Of a stretch of DNA of 35,231 bases, positions 18,351-28,545 are shown piece by piece. The stretch covers positions 1-35,231 of the forward strand of contig JAJDNL010000210.1 in NCBI GenBank assembly GCA_022340745.1. Reading direction: 5' to 3'. The notes below the pieces were generated by a model. The model was not told the origin of the DNA. It saw only the letters and a program-made list of their open reading frames with translations, and did no database searches. The position numbers and the translations under genes were made by a program. Within the stretch, counting starts at the first letter, position 1. Each line of letters starts with the position of its first letter. The DNA is from Deltaproteobacteria bacterium. GTDB lineage: Bacteria > Desulfobacterota > Syntrophobacteria > BM002.

Positions 18351-18367
18351 GTCCGCCTCCGGCGGAC
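18351..18367. repeat. Short REP-like hairpin GTCCGCC-TCC-GGCGGAC
   Basis: Perfect 7-bp inverted repeat just downstream of the dehydrogenase stop. Confidence 0.7.
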
Positions 18368-18395
18368 TAAGGGGAATGCACTCGCTGAAGCATTT

Positions 18396-19751
18396 TCACG
18401 CCTTGACCACATTGGGTTCATCGCTGCGGTAGACACCACGGGTGTCAACTATGAGCGATGCGTGGGCGGTAATGAGATCATACGGAAAACCGTCGTGATC
18501 GGTAATCAGCAGCACACAATCAATCTCTTGAAGCGCTTCCGGAGTCAGCTCCACCGACTGCAGTGCAAATCGGTGCCGACGCATAGGGGGAAATACCGGA
18601 ACGTGGGGATCACTGTAACATAGATCGGCTCCCTTGCTCCTGAGGATTTCCATAATCTCCATGGCCGGCGACTCTCGAGGATCATCAACATTCTTCTTGT
18701 AGGCCAAACCCAACACCAGTATCTTTGCTCCCTTGAGCGACTGACCCTTTTCATTCAGGGCATCTATCACCTTCCCCACCACCCAGTGGGGCATAGCCGT
18801 ATTCACCTCACCGGCAAGTTCTATGAAACGAGTGTTAATCCCGTATTCTCGGGCCTTCCAGGTCAGGTAAAAAGGGTCAATGGGAATGCAGTGGCCTCCC
18901 AAACCCGGACCTGGATAGAATGGCGTGAATCCGAACGGCTTGGTGGCAGCAGCATCAATGACCTCCCGGATGTCGATTCCCATCCGATCCGCCACGATTT
19001 TGAGCTCGTTTACCAGCCCGATATTCACTGCCCTGTAAATGTTTTCCAATAGTTTGGTCAATTCAGCTGCCCGGGTAGAAGACAACGGCACAACCTGACT
19101 CACCACCATACTGTAAAGGACCTGACCCACCTCCAAACACTCTTTGGTTGAACCACCGCAAACTTTCGGGATGTTCTCGGTATTGTAGGTGGGATTGCCA
19201 GGATCCTCCCGCTCTGGTGAATAGACCAAGAAAACGTCCTTGCCGACTTCAAAACCAGACTTCTCGATTCTGGACCGAAGTTCCTCTTCCGTGGTGCCCG
19301 GATAGGTAGTGCTCTCCAAGCTGATCATCTGTCCCCGCCGCAGGTACGGCTGCAATGACTCAATGGTACAGCGCACAAAAGATAAATCAGGTTCACGATG
19401 CCTGTTGAGAGGGGTTGGCACACAGAGAATGAGCACGTCTGCATCAGAGGCCTTACTGTAGTCATTGGTGGCATCAAGAAGAGGCACGGTTTTCCCTCCT
19501 ACTAGCTGCACCTCCTGCCTCCGCTTCTCAGCAATGGCTGCCGATGGGATATGGCCGATATAGCTTTCTCCATTGTTGAGCTTGTCCACTTTAGTTTCAT
19601 CAATGTCAAAACCCAGAACAGGAAACCCCACCTCTGTAAAACGTAACATCAGGGGGAGACCCACATATCCCAACCCCACAATCCCTACTACGGCCTGATA
19701 TTCCTTGATCTTTCGGATGATCCCTTCTTTCATACTATCCCTCGTAATCAA
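18396..19751 (-). CDS. Nucleotide-sugar dehydrogenase (UDP-N-acetylglucosamine/UDP-hexose 6-dehydrogenase family)
   Basis: [94 protein letters not shown]. Confidence 0.93.
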   Translation of the reverse strand: MITRDSMKEGIIRKIKEYQAVVGIVGLGYVGLPLMLRFTEVGFPVLGFDIDETKVDKLNNGESYIGHIPSAAIAEKRRQEVQLVGGKTVPLLDATNDYSKASDADVLILCVPTPLNRHREPDLSFVRCTIESLQPYLRRGQMISLESTTYPGTTEEELRSRIEKSGFEVGKDVFLVYSPEREDPGNPTYNTENIPKVCGGSTKECLEVGQVLYSMVVSQVVPLSSTRAAELTKLLENIYRAVNIGLVNELKIVADRMGIDIREVIDAAATKPFGFTPFYPGPGLGGHCIPIDPFYLTWKAREYGINTRFIELAGEVNTAMPHWVVGKVIDALNEKGQSLKGAKILVLGLAYKKNVDDPRESPAMEIMEILRSKGADLCYSDPHVPVFPPMRRHRFALQSVELTPEALQEIDCVLLITDHDGFPYDLITAHASLIVDTRGVYRSDEPNVVKA

Positions 19752-19806
19752 TCCAGTAGTTTATAGTCTTAAGGAAGCAAAGTGCGTGCCGCAATGAGCA
19801 AACAAA

Positions 19807-19857
19807 GAATCCAGTAGCCAGTAGTCAGGAATTAGGTTTCAGGTGTCAGGTGTCAGG
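19807..19857. repeat. Dispersed repeat GAATCCAGTAGCCAGTAGT...TTAGGTTTCAGGTGTCAGG; inverted copy at 1544-1594
   Basis: Direct comparison with the reverse complement of 1544-1594 (GAATCCAGTAGCCAGTAGTGAAGAGTTAGGTTTCAGGTTTCAGGTG). Confidence 0.75.
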
Positions 19858-20143
19858 AGCAAATGGTAAATCGGTATCAAACATCCAATAGCCCAAATAC
19901 CTAAATTTTTCAATTTCTCAATTCCGCAATCCCCTAATTCCTTATTCCGAAATCCGCAATCCGCAATCGAAAGCGGTTGCATTCTTTACCACCAGTGGTT
20001 ATATTTCCTCTTGCGTTTGCATACTCTAGCGCGGCAGACCGTTGGTACCTGCTGGAGTGACCCTTGGACCAGACGGAGGGCTTGAGCCGAGCGGTTTTCC
20101 ATGGCGTAGATTCTAACAGGTTCTGCCCCTACAGGAGGATAGG

Positions 20144-20365
20144 ATGAAGGAACAAATTGAACAAGCTTTGGACAAAATCCGGCCTGCTCTTCAACGCGAC
20201 GGCGGCGACATCGAGCTCGTTGATGTGGAAGAAAACGGCGTGGTGAAAGTGCGACTTACTGGTGCCTGCAGCGGTTGTCCCATGTCACAAATGACCCTTA
20301 AGCAGGGTGTAGAGCGCATCGTCAAGCAATTGGTACCTGAAGTAAAAACAGTGGAGGCCGTATAA
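20144..20365 (+). CDS. NifU C-terminal domain-like Fe-S scaffold protein
   Basis: [46 protein letters not shown] with CxxC; AGGAGG RBS. Confidence 0.92.
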   Translation: MKEQIEQALDKIRPALQRDGGDIELVDVEENGVVKVRLTGACSGCPMSQMTLKQGVERIVKQLVPEVKTVEAV

Positions 20366-20370
20366 CCAGG

Positions 20371-20841
20371 CTATTTGTGGTACTTTTCCCCTCGCATGAT
20401 CGTGCAGGCCCTGTAGAGCTGTTCCAGGAGAATGAGCCTGCTCATCTCATGGGTGTAGGTCATTCTGGAAAGGGCCAGCACGGTTTGGGCCTGATTCCGC
20501 AATTCGTTGGAAAATCCCAGGACCCCTCCCACAGCAAAGCACAATTCCCTGCAGCCAGCCTGCTCCAATCTTAGCCACCAATGGGCCAGCCCTTCCGAGC
20601 TCATCTGTTTTCCCTGCCGATCCAGAACTACAAAGTGAGCGTTCCTGGGGACTGCGGCTGCCACCTTCTGGCTTTCAGCGGTCACCACCCTGGTTGCCTG
20701 GCTCTCTCGAGCCAAACGTTCGGCACGGACGGTTTTCACCTCCACCTGCACATAGCGGCGCAATCGCCCCAGAAAGTCCTCTATACCCTCTCGTAAATAA
20801 GCCTCGCGGGTTTTACCAACAAATACAAGATGGATCTTCAT
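20371..20841 (-). CDS. rlmH: 23S rRNA pseudouridine1915 N3-methyltransferase
   Basis: VGKTREAYLREGIEDFLGRL, FVVLDRQGKQMSSEGLA, CFAVGGVLGFSNELR, THEMSRLILLEQLYRACTIMRGEKYHK. Confidence 0.94.
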   Translation of the reverse strand: MKIHLVFVGKTREAYLREGIEDFLGRLRRYVQVEVKTVRAERLARESQATRVVTAESQKVAAAVPRNAHFVVLDRQGKQMSSEGLAHWWLRLEQAGCRELCFAVGGVLGFSNELRNQAQTVLALSRMTYTHEMSRLILLEQLYRACTIMRGEKYHK

Positions 20842-21581
20842 TGTTGAGATTTCACAGCGTAGATGAAGAACTCACGGTTTCCTTTGGGGCCCAGCAGGCT
20901 TGACTCAGCGACCCCCTCAAATTCCAGTCCCTGTCTGCGGCAGAAATCTTCCAATTCTCCCACCACCTGCCGATGCAGCATGGGATCACGCACGACTCCT
21001 CCCTTGCCCACCTGGTTTCGCCCAACCTCAAACTGGGGTTTGATGAGTGCCAGTAGCTGACCACCACTTTTGAAAAACTCGAGGACCTTGGGAATAATTT
21101 TTTTGAGGGAGATGAAGGAGACATCGATAACTGCCAGATCAACGAACTCTGGAACGTGTTCACGGGTCAGGTAACGAACATTACACCGTTCCAGTACCAC
21201 TACCCGAGAATCTTGGCGAAGCTGCCACGCCAGCTGGCCATAGCCCACATCAATGGCGTATATTTTTTGAGCCCCTCTCCGAAGAAGACAATCGGTGAAA
21301 CCACCCGTGGAGGCGCCCACATCCATGGCCACTAGCCCAACCACCTGCAATGAAAAAGTATCCAGAGCGGAGGCCAACTTGAAGCCACCACGGCTTACAT
21401 AACCTTCTCCCGGATCGAGCACCTCCACCTCAACGTGCGGGGCTACCCGCTGGCCTGCTTTAAGGGCTTTGCGCCCTTCGACCAGAACTTTTCCGGCGAG
21501 AATCAAGGCGGCGGCACGTTGGCGGCTCTCAACCAATCCTCTCTCTACGAGCAGTACATCAAGGCGCAAGCGTTCAGCCAT
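20838..21581 (-). CDS. tlyA: TlyA family RNA methyltransferase
   Basis: S4-like RLDVLLVERGLVESRQRAAALILAGKVLV, then VAMDVGASTGGFTDCLLRRGA and LIKPQFEVGR. Confidence 0.92.
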   Translation of the reverse strand: MAERLRLDVLLVERGLVESRQRAAALILAGKVLVEGRKALKAGQRVAPHVEVEVLDPGEGYVSRGGFKLASALDTFSLQVVGLVAMDVGASTGGFTDCLLRRGAQKIYAIDVGYGQLAWQLRQDSRVVVLERCNVRYLTREHVPEFVDLAVIDVSFISLKKIIPKVLEFFKSGGQLLALIKPQFEVGRNQVGKGGVVRDPMLHRQVVGELEDFCRRQGLEFEGVAESSLLGPKGNREFFIYAVKSQQ

Positions 21582-21715
21582 TGGCTTTCAGCCTTCAGTG
21601 TAAACAAATCGTAAAGCACATCCACCGCATTTGTCAAAGCAGTCCCTGAATGGCGACTCTTTCTGGTTGACTCTTTAGATCGCTGGAAAGACCGTTGAAT
21701 ACTGACGGCTGGAAG

Positions 21716-23722
21716 CTATCTCTGAGATGCAGCTTGTTTGACGCCATCGCCTGTAACCATGGCACGGGCAGCCTCTACAATTCCCGGAGTATCAATGCCG
21801 CAGGCGGAGCGTTGCACTTGTTGAGAGCCGTGCTCCACGAATTGATCACTGATACCGAGGCGAACAATCTGAACCCCGGCATGGCCCTCTTCAGATAGCA
21901 ATTCAAGCACAGCAGTGCCAAACCCACCTTGCAAGGCATTTTCTTCTACTGTGATCAATCGATTGCTCTGGTTAGCCAATTGAATAATCAGATCTCGGTC
22001 CAGCGGCTTTACGAAACGGCAATTAACAACAGCTGCCTTGACACCTTCTTTTTCCAGTTTCTTAGCCGCCTCAAGCGCTGGCCACACCCTGTTTCCTATG
22101 GCGAGAATGGCCAGGTCCTTGCCCTCACACAACAACTCCCCTTTGCCAATGGGAATCGTCTGGATCTCACTGTCCATGGACACTCCTTCCGCAGTGCCCC
22201 GGGGGTAGCGTAAGGCTATGGGGCCATCATGTTCCAAGGCGGTTTTCAGCATTCGCTGCAATTCATTTTCATCGGCCGGGGCCATGAGCACCAGGTTTGG
22301 AACGTGCCGCAGGTAAGAAAGATCGAAAACACCATGATGCGTAGGGCCGTCTTCACCCACCAGCCCACCCCTATCCATGACAAAGGTAACTGGCAAATTC
22401 TGCAGACATACATCATGAACCACCTGGTCGTAGGCTCGCTGCAAGAAGGTGCTATAGATGGCCGCTACCGGCTTGAAGCCCTCCGATGCCAGGCCGGCCG
22501 CAAAGGTCACTGCATGCTGTTCACAGATTCCCACGTCAAAAAAGCGCTCCGGATACAAAGCGGCGAATTGACTCAAACCGGTGCCCTCGGGCATCGCTGC
22601 TGTGATAGCTACTATCTTGTTGTCTTTCTCCGCCAGTCTCACCATGGTCTGTCCAAAGATTTTCGTGTAGGAAGGCGCCCCCGGCTTGGTTACGGGCTCG
22701 CCGGTACTCACCACGAACTTGCCCAGGCCGTGAAACTTGGAGGGATCACATTCTGCAGGCTTGTAGCCCTTACCCTTGATGGTCAGGGCGTGTACTAGCA
22801 CCGGCCCCTTAAGGTTCTTGGCATTGGTGAAGGCCTCAATGAGACGGTCCAGCCGATGTCCATTGATGGGACCAACGTACTCGAATTTCAAGGCTTCAAA
22901 GAGCATGCCGGGAGTAAAGAAACTCTTGAGCGAGTCTTCACCTCGTCTCGCCAATTGCAGGATGTCATCACCTATCCCCGGAATACTGGTGAGAACATTA
23001 GCCACATCCCTCTTAAGGCGGACGGCCAGCTTGGTAGTCATCTTACGGCTCAAAAAAGATGACAACGCGCCCACATTGGGAGCAATGGACATCTCATTGT
23101 CGTTGAGCACAACTATGAGGTCGCGCTCCAGATGCCCGGCCTGGTTGAGTCCTTCGAAGGCCATCCCTCCGGTCATGGAACCGTCGCCGATGACAGCGAT
23201 TACCCTGTCGGTATCGCCCTTCATGAATTTACCGGTGGCCAGGCCCAGACCCGCAGAGATGGAAGTACTGGCGTGGCCAACACCAAAGGCATCGTATGGG
23301 CTTTCGCTCCGTTTGGGGAAGCCGCTGATGCCCCCATGCGTTCTGATCGTGTGAAACCGTTCCCTTCTCCCCGTTATCAGTTTGTGAGCATACGCCTGAT
23401 GGCCAACATCCCAGACAATCAAGTCTTCAGGGGCATCAAATACATAGTGCAGAGCCAGGGTCAGTTCCACTGCTCCCAGATTGGGCGCCAGATGACCGCC
23501 ATTGCTGGAAACAGTACAGATAATTTCATCTCGGATCTCTTCAGCCAACTGGTAAAGTTCTTCGATTGACAAAGACTTGAGATCCGACGGACTGTCTATC
23601 CGAGGCAGAAGCGGCTGTCGTTCCTGTTCAGACTGGGAACTTTCTTGAGTTGTATCCCTACTCAACCTAGTACTCCTTTCTAAAGACGCCGAGCGCAAAG
23701 CGTCTCTAGACCTTGTGTTCAA
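21716..23722 (-). CDS. dxs: 1-deoxy-D-xylulose-5-phosphate synthase
   Basis: [78 protein letters not shown]. Confidence 0.96.
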   Translation of the reverse strand: MNTRSRDALRSASLERSTRLSRDTTQESSQSEQERQPLLPRIDSPSDLKSLSIEELYQLAEEIRDEIICTVSSNGGHLAPNLGAVELTLALHYVFDAPEDLIVWDVGHQAYAHKLITGRRERFHTIRTHGGISGFPKRSESPYDAFGVGHASTSISAGLGLATGKFMKGDTDRVIAVIGDGSMTGGMAFEGLNQAGHLERDLIVVLNDNEMSIAPNVGALSSFLSRKMTTKLAVRLKRDVANVLTSIPGIGDDILQLARRGEDSLKSFFTPGMLFEALKFEYVGPINGHRLDRLIEAFTNAKNLKGPVLVHALTIKGKGYKPAECDPSKFHGLGKFVVSTGEPVTKPGAPSYTKIFGQTMVRLAEKDNKIVAITAAMPEGTGLSQFAALYPERFFDVGICEQHAVTFAAGLASEGFKPVAAIYSTFLQRAYDQVVHDVCLQNLPVTFVMDRGGLVGEDGPTHHGVFDLSYLRHVPNLVLMAPADENELQRMLKTALEHDGPIALRYPRGTAEGVSMDSEIQTIPIGKGELLCEGKDLAILAIGNRVWPALEAAKKLEKEGVKAAVVNCRFVKPLDRDLIIQLANQSNRLITVEENALQGGFGTAVLELLSEEGHAGVQIVRLGISDQFVEHGSQQVQRSACGIDTPGIVEAARAMVTGDGVKQAASQR

Positions 23723-23801
23723 GTCGTTGAAAATGCCACAATCGATAACTATGTTACTTTCTACGTCCGCAAGCAGAGATATCCCTGCTTACTGCGCCAT
23801 G

Positions 23802-24695
23802 CTACTTCTTCCTCGTTATTATATAATGTGCCAACGAACGCAAGGGGTAAGCTCTATCATCAAATCCCTCTAACGCTGCCAAGGCATCATTTATCATCTC
23901 GTTCGCTGCTTGCCGCGAGCGTTCCAGGCCAACGGCCGCAGGATAGGTCACCTTACCCCTGGCCTCGTCTGCACCTGTGGTCTTGCCAAGCAACTCGGTA
24001 TCCCCCTCGATATCCAGAATATCGTCTGCTATCTGAAAGGCGAGACCTATGGCCCTGCCATATCGGGCCAAAGCAGCAACCTGGGCTTCAGAGCCTCTTC
24101 CTGCCAGCGCTCCTGATTCGGTCGCCGCGGCAATAAGCGCTGCAGTCTTGCGCTTGTGCATCTGCTGTACAGTTTCCAGATCGGCTGGCTTGTTTTGTGA
24201 GAGCATATCCACCACCTGGCCACCCACCATGCCACGGTAGCTTGCCGCCTCGGCAATGACCTTTATAACCTGTATCATTCTTTCTGGCAGCAGAGAACTA
24301 TAGTCGCTAAGTAGCACAAAGGCTTCGGTGAGTAAAGCGTCACCCGCGAGAATGGCGATGGCTTCTCCAAAAACCTTATGGTTGGTTGGCTTCCCACGCC
24401 GCAAGTCGTCGTCATCCATGGCAGGGAGATCGTCGTGGATGAGAGAATACGTGTGTATCATTTCCAGAGCGCAACCAGCTGGCATGGCAGAGCGAGTCTC
24501 GCCACCCACAGCTTCGGACGCAGCCAGACAGAGGATCGGACGCAGTCTCTTGCCTCCGGCAAAAAGGCTGTAGCGCATGGCTTCAACAACTCTGGATTCA
24601 GGCCCATCTTGTTCTGGTAAGGCAACCTCCAGAGCCTCTTCAACCACCAGGCGGCGAGCCTCCAAATAGTGCCTTAGGTCGAACTCAGGAGTCAT
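23802..24695 (-). CDS. ispA: Polyprenyl (farnesyl/geranyl) diphosphate synthase
   Basis: GGKRLRPILCLAASEAVGG, YSLIHDDLPAMDDDDLRRGKPTNHK, FQIADDILDIEGD; start chosen at MTPEFDLRHYL. Confidence 0.94.
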   Translation of the reverse strand: MTPEFDLRHYLEARRLVVEEALEVALPEQDGPESRVVEAMRYSLFAGGKRLRPILCLAASEAVGGETRSAMPAGCALEMIHTYSLIHDDLPAMDDDDLRRGKPTNHKVFGEAIAILAGDALLTEAFVLLSDYSSLLPERMIQVIKVIAEAASYRGMVGGQVVDMLSQNKPADLETVQQMHKRKTAALIAAATESGALAGRGSEAQVAALARYGRAIGLAFQIADDILDIEGDTELLGKTTGADEARGKVTYPAAVGLERSRQAANEMINDALAALEGFDDRAYPLRSLAHYIITRKK

Positions 24696-24927
24696 CTTCC
24701 TCCTCACTGAATGAAGTGGCTTGCAGTTTGCCGGCTTGATCCCGCATCAACTTCTCCACTTTACGCTCAGCCTCGTCTAGTTTACTGGCGCAGTACCTGG
24801 CAAGCCTCACCCCCTCCTCAAATGCTTTCAGCGTCTCTTCCAGGGGGAGATCTCCCTCTTCCATCTGAGTGACGATGGCCTCCAGTTTCTGCAAGGCCTC
24901 TTCGAACTTTTCTTTCTTTTTAGCCAC
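24685..24927 (-). CDS. xseB: Exodeoxyribonuclease VII small subunit
   Basis: FEEALQKLEAIVTQMEEGDLPLEETLKAFEEGVRLARYCASKLDEAERKVEKL. Confidence 0.95.
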   Translation of the reverse strand: MAKKKEKFEEALQKLEAIVTQMEEGDLPLEETLKAFEEGVRLARYCASKLDEAERKVEKLMRDQAGKLQATSFSEEEDDS

Positions 24928-24936
24928 TTCTTTCCC

Positions 24937-25860
24937 TCATCCGCTTGTCGCCCTCAAAAGGGCGAAGGGATCCACCCGGGCGCCTCCAAGCCGTACACCC
25001 CAGTGAAGGTGCGGCCCGGTGGCTCGTCCCGTGGAACCAGCAAGCCCAATGACTGCGTTTTTCCCGACAAAATCTCCCTTGGAAACATTCAGTTGGGATA
25101 GATGAAAATACATGGAGTATAATCCCCAACCGTGATCAATAACCACGGCCTTGCCGTGAAAATAGAAGTCACCCACCAGAACGACCTTGCCATGATTGAC
25201 CGCTCTTATTGGCTCGCCCTCAGCTGCACGCAGATCAACTCCCGAGTGCGGACTTCTCGGTTCACCATTCAGAATGCGCTTGAGCCCGAATGGTGTGTTG
25301 AGTTTGCCTGGAACTGGACGAACAAAATTACCCCTCCAGTAACGTCTGGGGTTTTGTTTGTACCATAGTCTGCTGAATTGCGCGCCTTCTTTTTTCACCC
25401 GCTCGAGCGTGGCAGGGTCCAAGGTAACCATCTTTTTTGGCAAGGTCAGACGCTGTACCCCATAGTCTTTTTCCACCACCTTCACGGTTATCCGTTTGGT
25501 GAGAGGACTGTTTCCTGGAGAGCTAACTTCCACCTTCAAAGGGTACGTCCCGGGAGCCAGTCTCAGATCAATACCCACCAGAGAGCCGTAATTGTTCTCA
25601 TCGGTCCTGAAGAACTCAAGGGGTTGCCCTCGCCAGAAGCCTAACACTTCTGAGCCGTCCGTCGCCCCTTTGAGTACGATTTGTACAACTTCTCCCTGGG
25701 CCACTGGCTGTTGCGGTCCAATCAGTTCTAAGGTATTTGCCATTACTTTCGCTGTTAGAGAAAAAATTACAAGTGTAATTACGATCAGAAACACTCTTTT
25801 CAAAATCGCCACTCCTGGCCAGATATGCATCAAATCTCTCCGAAATCTAGCGGGCGTCAA
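24937..25860 (-). CDS. M23 family metallopeptidase
   Basis: FGLKRILNGEPRSPHSGVDLRAAEGEPIRAVNHGKVVLVGDFYFHGKAVVIDHGWGLYSMYFHLS, RATGPHLHWGVR. Confidence 0.93.
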   Translation of the reverse strand: MTPARFRRDLMHIWPGVAILKRVFLIVITLVIFSLTAKVMANTLELIGPQQPVAQGEVVQIVLKGATDGSEVLGFWRGQPLEFFRTDENNYGSLVGIDLRLAPGTYPLKVEVSSPGNSPLTKRITVKVVEKDYGVQRLTLPKKMVTLDPATLERVKKEGAQFSRLWYKQNPRRYWRGNFVRPVPGKLNTPFGLKRILNGEPRSPHSGVDLRAAEGEPIRAVNHGKVVLVGDFYFHGKAVVIDHGWGLYSMYFHLSQLNVSKGDFVGKNAVIGLAGSTGRATGPHLHWGVRLGGARVDPFALLRATSG

Positions 25861-25865
25861 AGTTA

Positions 25866-27242
25866 TCAGTTAGTTTCCTCTATGTCGGTCACATTACATT
25901 GCATCGCTCCCTCGTGAAGGCGCACTCTCACCGTGTCACCCTTTTTCACCTGACTCACCGAGCGCACCACCTTCCCCTTCGGCCAGGTAGATGTAATACT
26001 GTAACCACGTGCCAGTACCCCAAGGGGGCTCAAGCCATCCAGCTGTGTCAGGCTGCGCTCCAGGGTCTGGCGTTTTCTCTGTAAACTCTGCTTGGCGAAG
26101 AGTCCAAGATCTCGCCAACACTGGTCCAGAAGACTTTGTAACTCGGAAATTCTGCGGCCTGGGCTGAGGTGGAGTAAATGATCTCTGAGCCGAAGAAACT
26201 TTTGAGCCTCGGAATGCAGCCTTTGACCACTGGCGAAATCCAGTCGTTGCGCATGTTCATCGAGACGCAGGCGAAGATCAGCCAACCGTGCGGCAGGATG
26301 CCGCAATCGCTGTTTACGGTTGCTCAAACGCTCTCCGGCAAGGCTCAGTACTTGACGAACGCGGCCCTGCAACCGCTGCAGCAGATCGGCCGCATATGCT
26401 TCGAGGGTTTCTTTGTGCTGGGCCACCAGTTCAGCAGCAGCCGAGGGGGTAGGTGCGCGGACGTCTGCGACCAGATCGGCCAAGGTGGTGTCTATTTCAT
26501 GGCCCACCGCAGAAATAATCGGAATTTGTGACTTGAAAATAGCCCGAACCACGGCTTCTTCGTTGAAAGCCCACAGATCCTCCCAGGATCCTCCACCGCG
26601 GCCGACGATCAGAGCATCGACAGGAAACTCAGCGTTAAAGGTATCAATCGCTGCAGCTATTTCCTCTGCAGCCCCTTTCCCTTGAACCCTGACCGGGTAG
26701 AGGTAGATCTCCAGGTTGCTGTACCGCTCCCTGGCCACCCTAATGATGTCCCTGATGGCAGCACCTGTAGAGGAAGTAACGACACCGAGGCGCTGGGTCA
26801 GGAATGGGATGGATTTTTTGTGTTCGGGATCGAAGAGTCCCTCTGCTTCAAAGCGTCGCTTCATCTGCTCATAGGCAAGCTGGAGCGCCCCCACACCCCG
26901 GGGTTCCATCACCTCCACCAGGAGCTGGTATTCACCGCGAGGCTCGTAAACGCTGACCCTGGCCTGACATAGCACGTGCAGGCCATCTTCCGGCTGAAAG
27001 CGCATCCACCGCTGCTGGGAGCGGAACATAACACAGCGCACCTGGCTTTCGACATCTTTGAGCACGAAGTAGTAGTGGCCGGATGTAGGCACCCTGAAAT
27101 TGGAGATCTCGCCTTCCACCCAAATGAAGGGGAAGTGATCCTCCAGCAGACCGCGTATTGCTTTGGTGAGTTCGCTCACCGAGAAGATACGGCGTTGGCT
27201 TGGCTCCTCTAATGGAAATGGGGTCGGGTCGTTGAGATCCAT
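25866..27242 (-). CDS. xseA: Exodeoxyribonuclease VII large subunit
   Basis: FSVSELTKAIRGLLEDHFPFIWVEGEISNFRVPTSGHYYFVLKD, VGRGGGSWEDLWAFNEE, SAVGHEIDTTLADLVADVRAPTPSAAAEL. Confidence 0.96.
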   Translation of the reverse strand: MDLNDPTPFPLEEPSQRRIFSVSELTKAIRGLLEDHFPFIWVEGEISNFRVPTSGHYYFVLKDVESQVRCVMFRSQQRWMRFQPEDGLHVLCQARVSVYEPRGEYQLLVEVMEPRGVGALQLAYEQMKRRFEAEGLFDPEHKKSIPFLTQRLGVVTSSTGAAIRDIIRVARERYSNLEIYLYPVRVQGKGAAEEIAAAIDTFNAEFPVDALIVGRGGGSWEDLWAFNEEAVVRAIFKSQIPIISAVGHEIDTTLADLVADVRAPTPSAAAELVAQHKETLEAYAADLLQRLQGRVRQVLSLAGERLSNRKQRLRHPAARLADLRLRLDEHAQRLDFASGQRLHSEAQKFLRLRDHLLHLSPGRRISELQSLLDQCWRDLGLFAKQSLQRKRQTLERSLTQLDGLSPLGVLARGYSITSTWPKGKVVRSVSQVKKGDTVRVRLHEGAMQCNVTDIEETN

Positions 27243-27470
27243 GGGCTTAAATGCCTAAAATGAGCTAAAGTGCCTCCTAGTAGCATAATTTGGGGTCAAG
27301 ATCAAATAAAGCCAGCGTGCAGCCAGCAGCCGTGTCAACTAAACACTAGGAACTAGGCACAGGGAAGATTGCAGATATGAGATGTGGAATACTGCTCACT
27401 GCTTACTGCTAACCTCTTTCTCCTAGCTCCTTGCTTTATGTCCTTACGCAATGCGCTCTGCGCTTTGCGC

Positions 27471-28466
27471 TTAGCGCCCCAACACCTTCCAGCAACGTAC
27501 CCGGTGGGTACCATTTACCTCATAAAGCTCAATCTCTCCTTTCCGGCAGCGGTCCTCAACCAGAGGACAGCGGTTCTGAAACTTGCAGCCGGGGGGAGGA
27601 TTGAAAGGGCTCGGTACATCGCCGGCAAGCGGTGTCCAAGAACGCTTGGCCGAAGGCTCGGGCACCGGGGCCGCCTCCAGCAGAGCTGTGGAGTATGGAT
27701 GCAGGTGTTGGTCGTATACCACCTCAGAGGGGCCGCACTCCATAACGTGTCCAAGATACATGATGGCCACGTTGTCGCTCACGTACTCGACCACATTCAA
27801 GTCGTGGGCTATAAAGAGATAACTCAGGCCTAGCCTTTTTTGTAAATCTTGAAGAAGATTGAGGATCTGGGCCTGGATGGAGACATCGAGGGCCGAAATC
27901 GGTTCGTCACAGATGATCAACTCTGGCTCCACGCTGAGTGCCCGGGCAATGCCCACTCGCTGTCGCTGACCCCCGCTGAATTCATGAGGATAGCGCTGGG
28001 CGGCCCAGGCCGGAATTCCCACCATTTCCAACAGCTCGGCCACACGGTTTTGCCTCTGCTTCCGGCCTGCCATTCGGATGGTGCGCACCCCCTCCTCAAT
28101 GGACTGCCCTACGGTCATCCTGGGGTTGAGAGAGCCGAATGGATCCTGAAAGATAATCTGCATCCTCCGACGGTAGGATTGCATTTCAGCCCGAGAAAGT
28201 TCGGTAAGATCCTCTCCCTGGAATAAAATCTTGCCTGCATCCGGCTCTATCAGCTTGAGGATAAGACGTGCCAAGGTTGATTTGCCACAGCCGCTCTCGC
28301 CCACCAATCCAAGTGTTTTGCCGGCTGACAAACCCAAATCCACCCCATCCACCGCTTTTATCCATCCCACCACTCGCTGGAGAAAGCCCCGGTAAACCGG
28401 GAAGTACTTCTTCAGCCCCTCGACTCTGAGGATCTCGTTATTATTTGTGCCGCTTCGTTCTTGCAT
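27471..28466 (-). CDS. oppF: Oligopeptide/dipeptide ABC transporter ATP-binding protein (OppF/DppF type)
   Basis: GLVGESGCGKSTLARLIL, FSGGQRQRVGIARAL, ICDEPISALDVSIQAQILNLL; C-terminal oligo_HPY-like region. Confidence 0.92.
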   Translation of the reverse strand: MQERSGTNNNEILRVEGLKKYFPVYRGFLQRVVGWIKAVDGVDLGLSAGKTLGLVGESGCGKSTLARLILKLIEPDAGKILFQGEDLTELSRAEMQSYRRRMQIIFQDPFGSLNPRMTVGQSIEEGVRTIRMAGRKQRQNRVAELLEMVGIPAWAAQRYPHEFSGGQRQRVGIARALSVEPELIICDEPISALDVSIQAQILNLLQDLQKRLGLSYLFIAHDLNVVEYVSDNVAIMYLGHVMECGPSEVVYDQHLHPYSTALLEAAPVPEPSAKRSWTPLAGDVPSPFNPPPGCKFQNRCPLVEDRCRKGEIELYEVNGTHRVRCWKVLGR

Positions 28467-28545
28467 CTACTCAAGGTCCAAATGATGCGAGATGTGTGAT
28501 GTAACTCAAGGCAACAGTCAATCCCACATCTCATATCCCATTGCG

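Noticed and set aside
17934-18623. 229-aa plus-strand ORF
   Set aside because: Runs through the antisense of the zinc-ribbon gene, the palindrome/REP island and the antisense of the dehydrogenase; no family signature.
22776-23354. 189-192 aa plus-strand ORFs antisense to dxs
   Set aside because: Antisense shadow frames in a GC-rich conserved gene.
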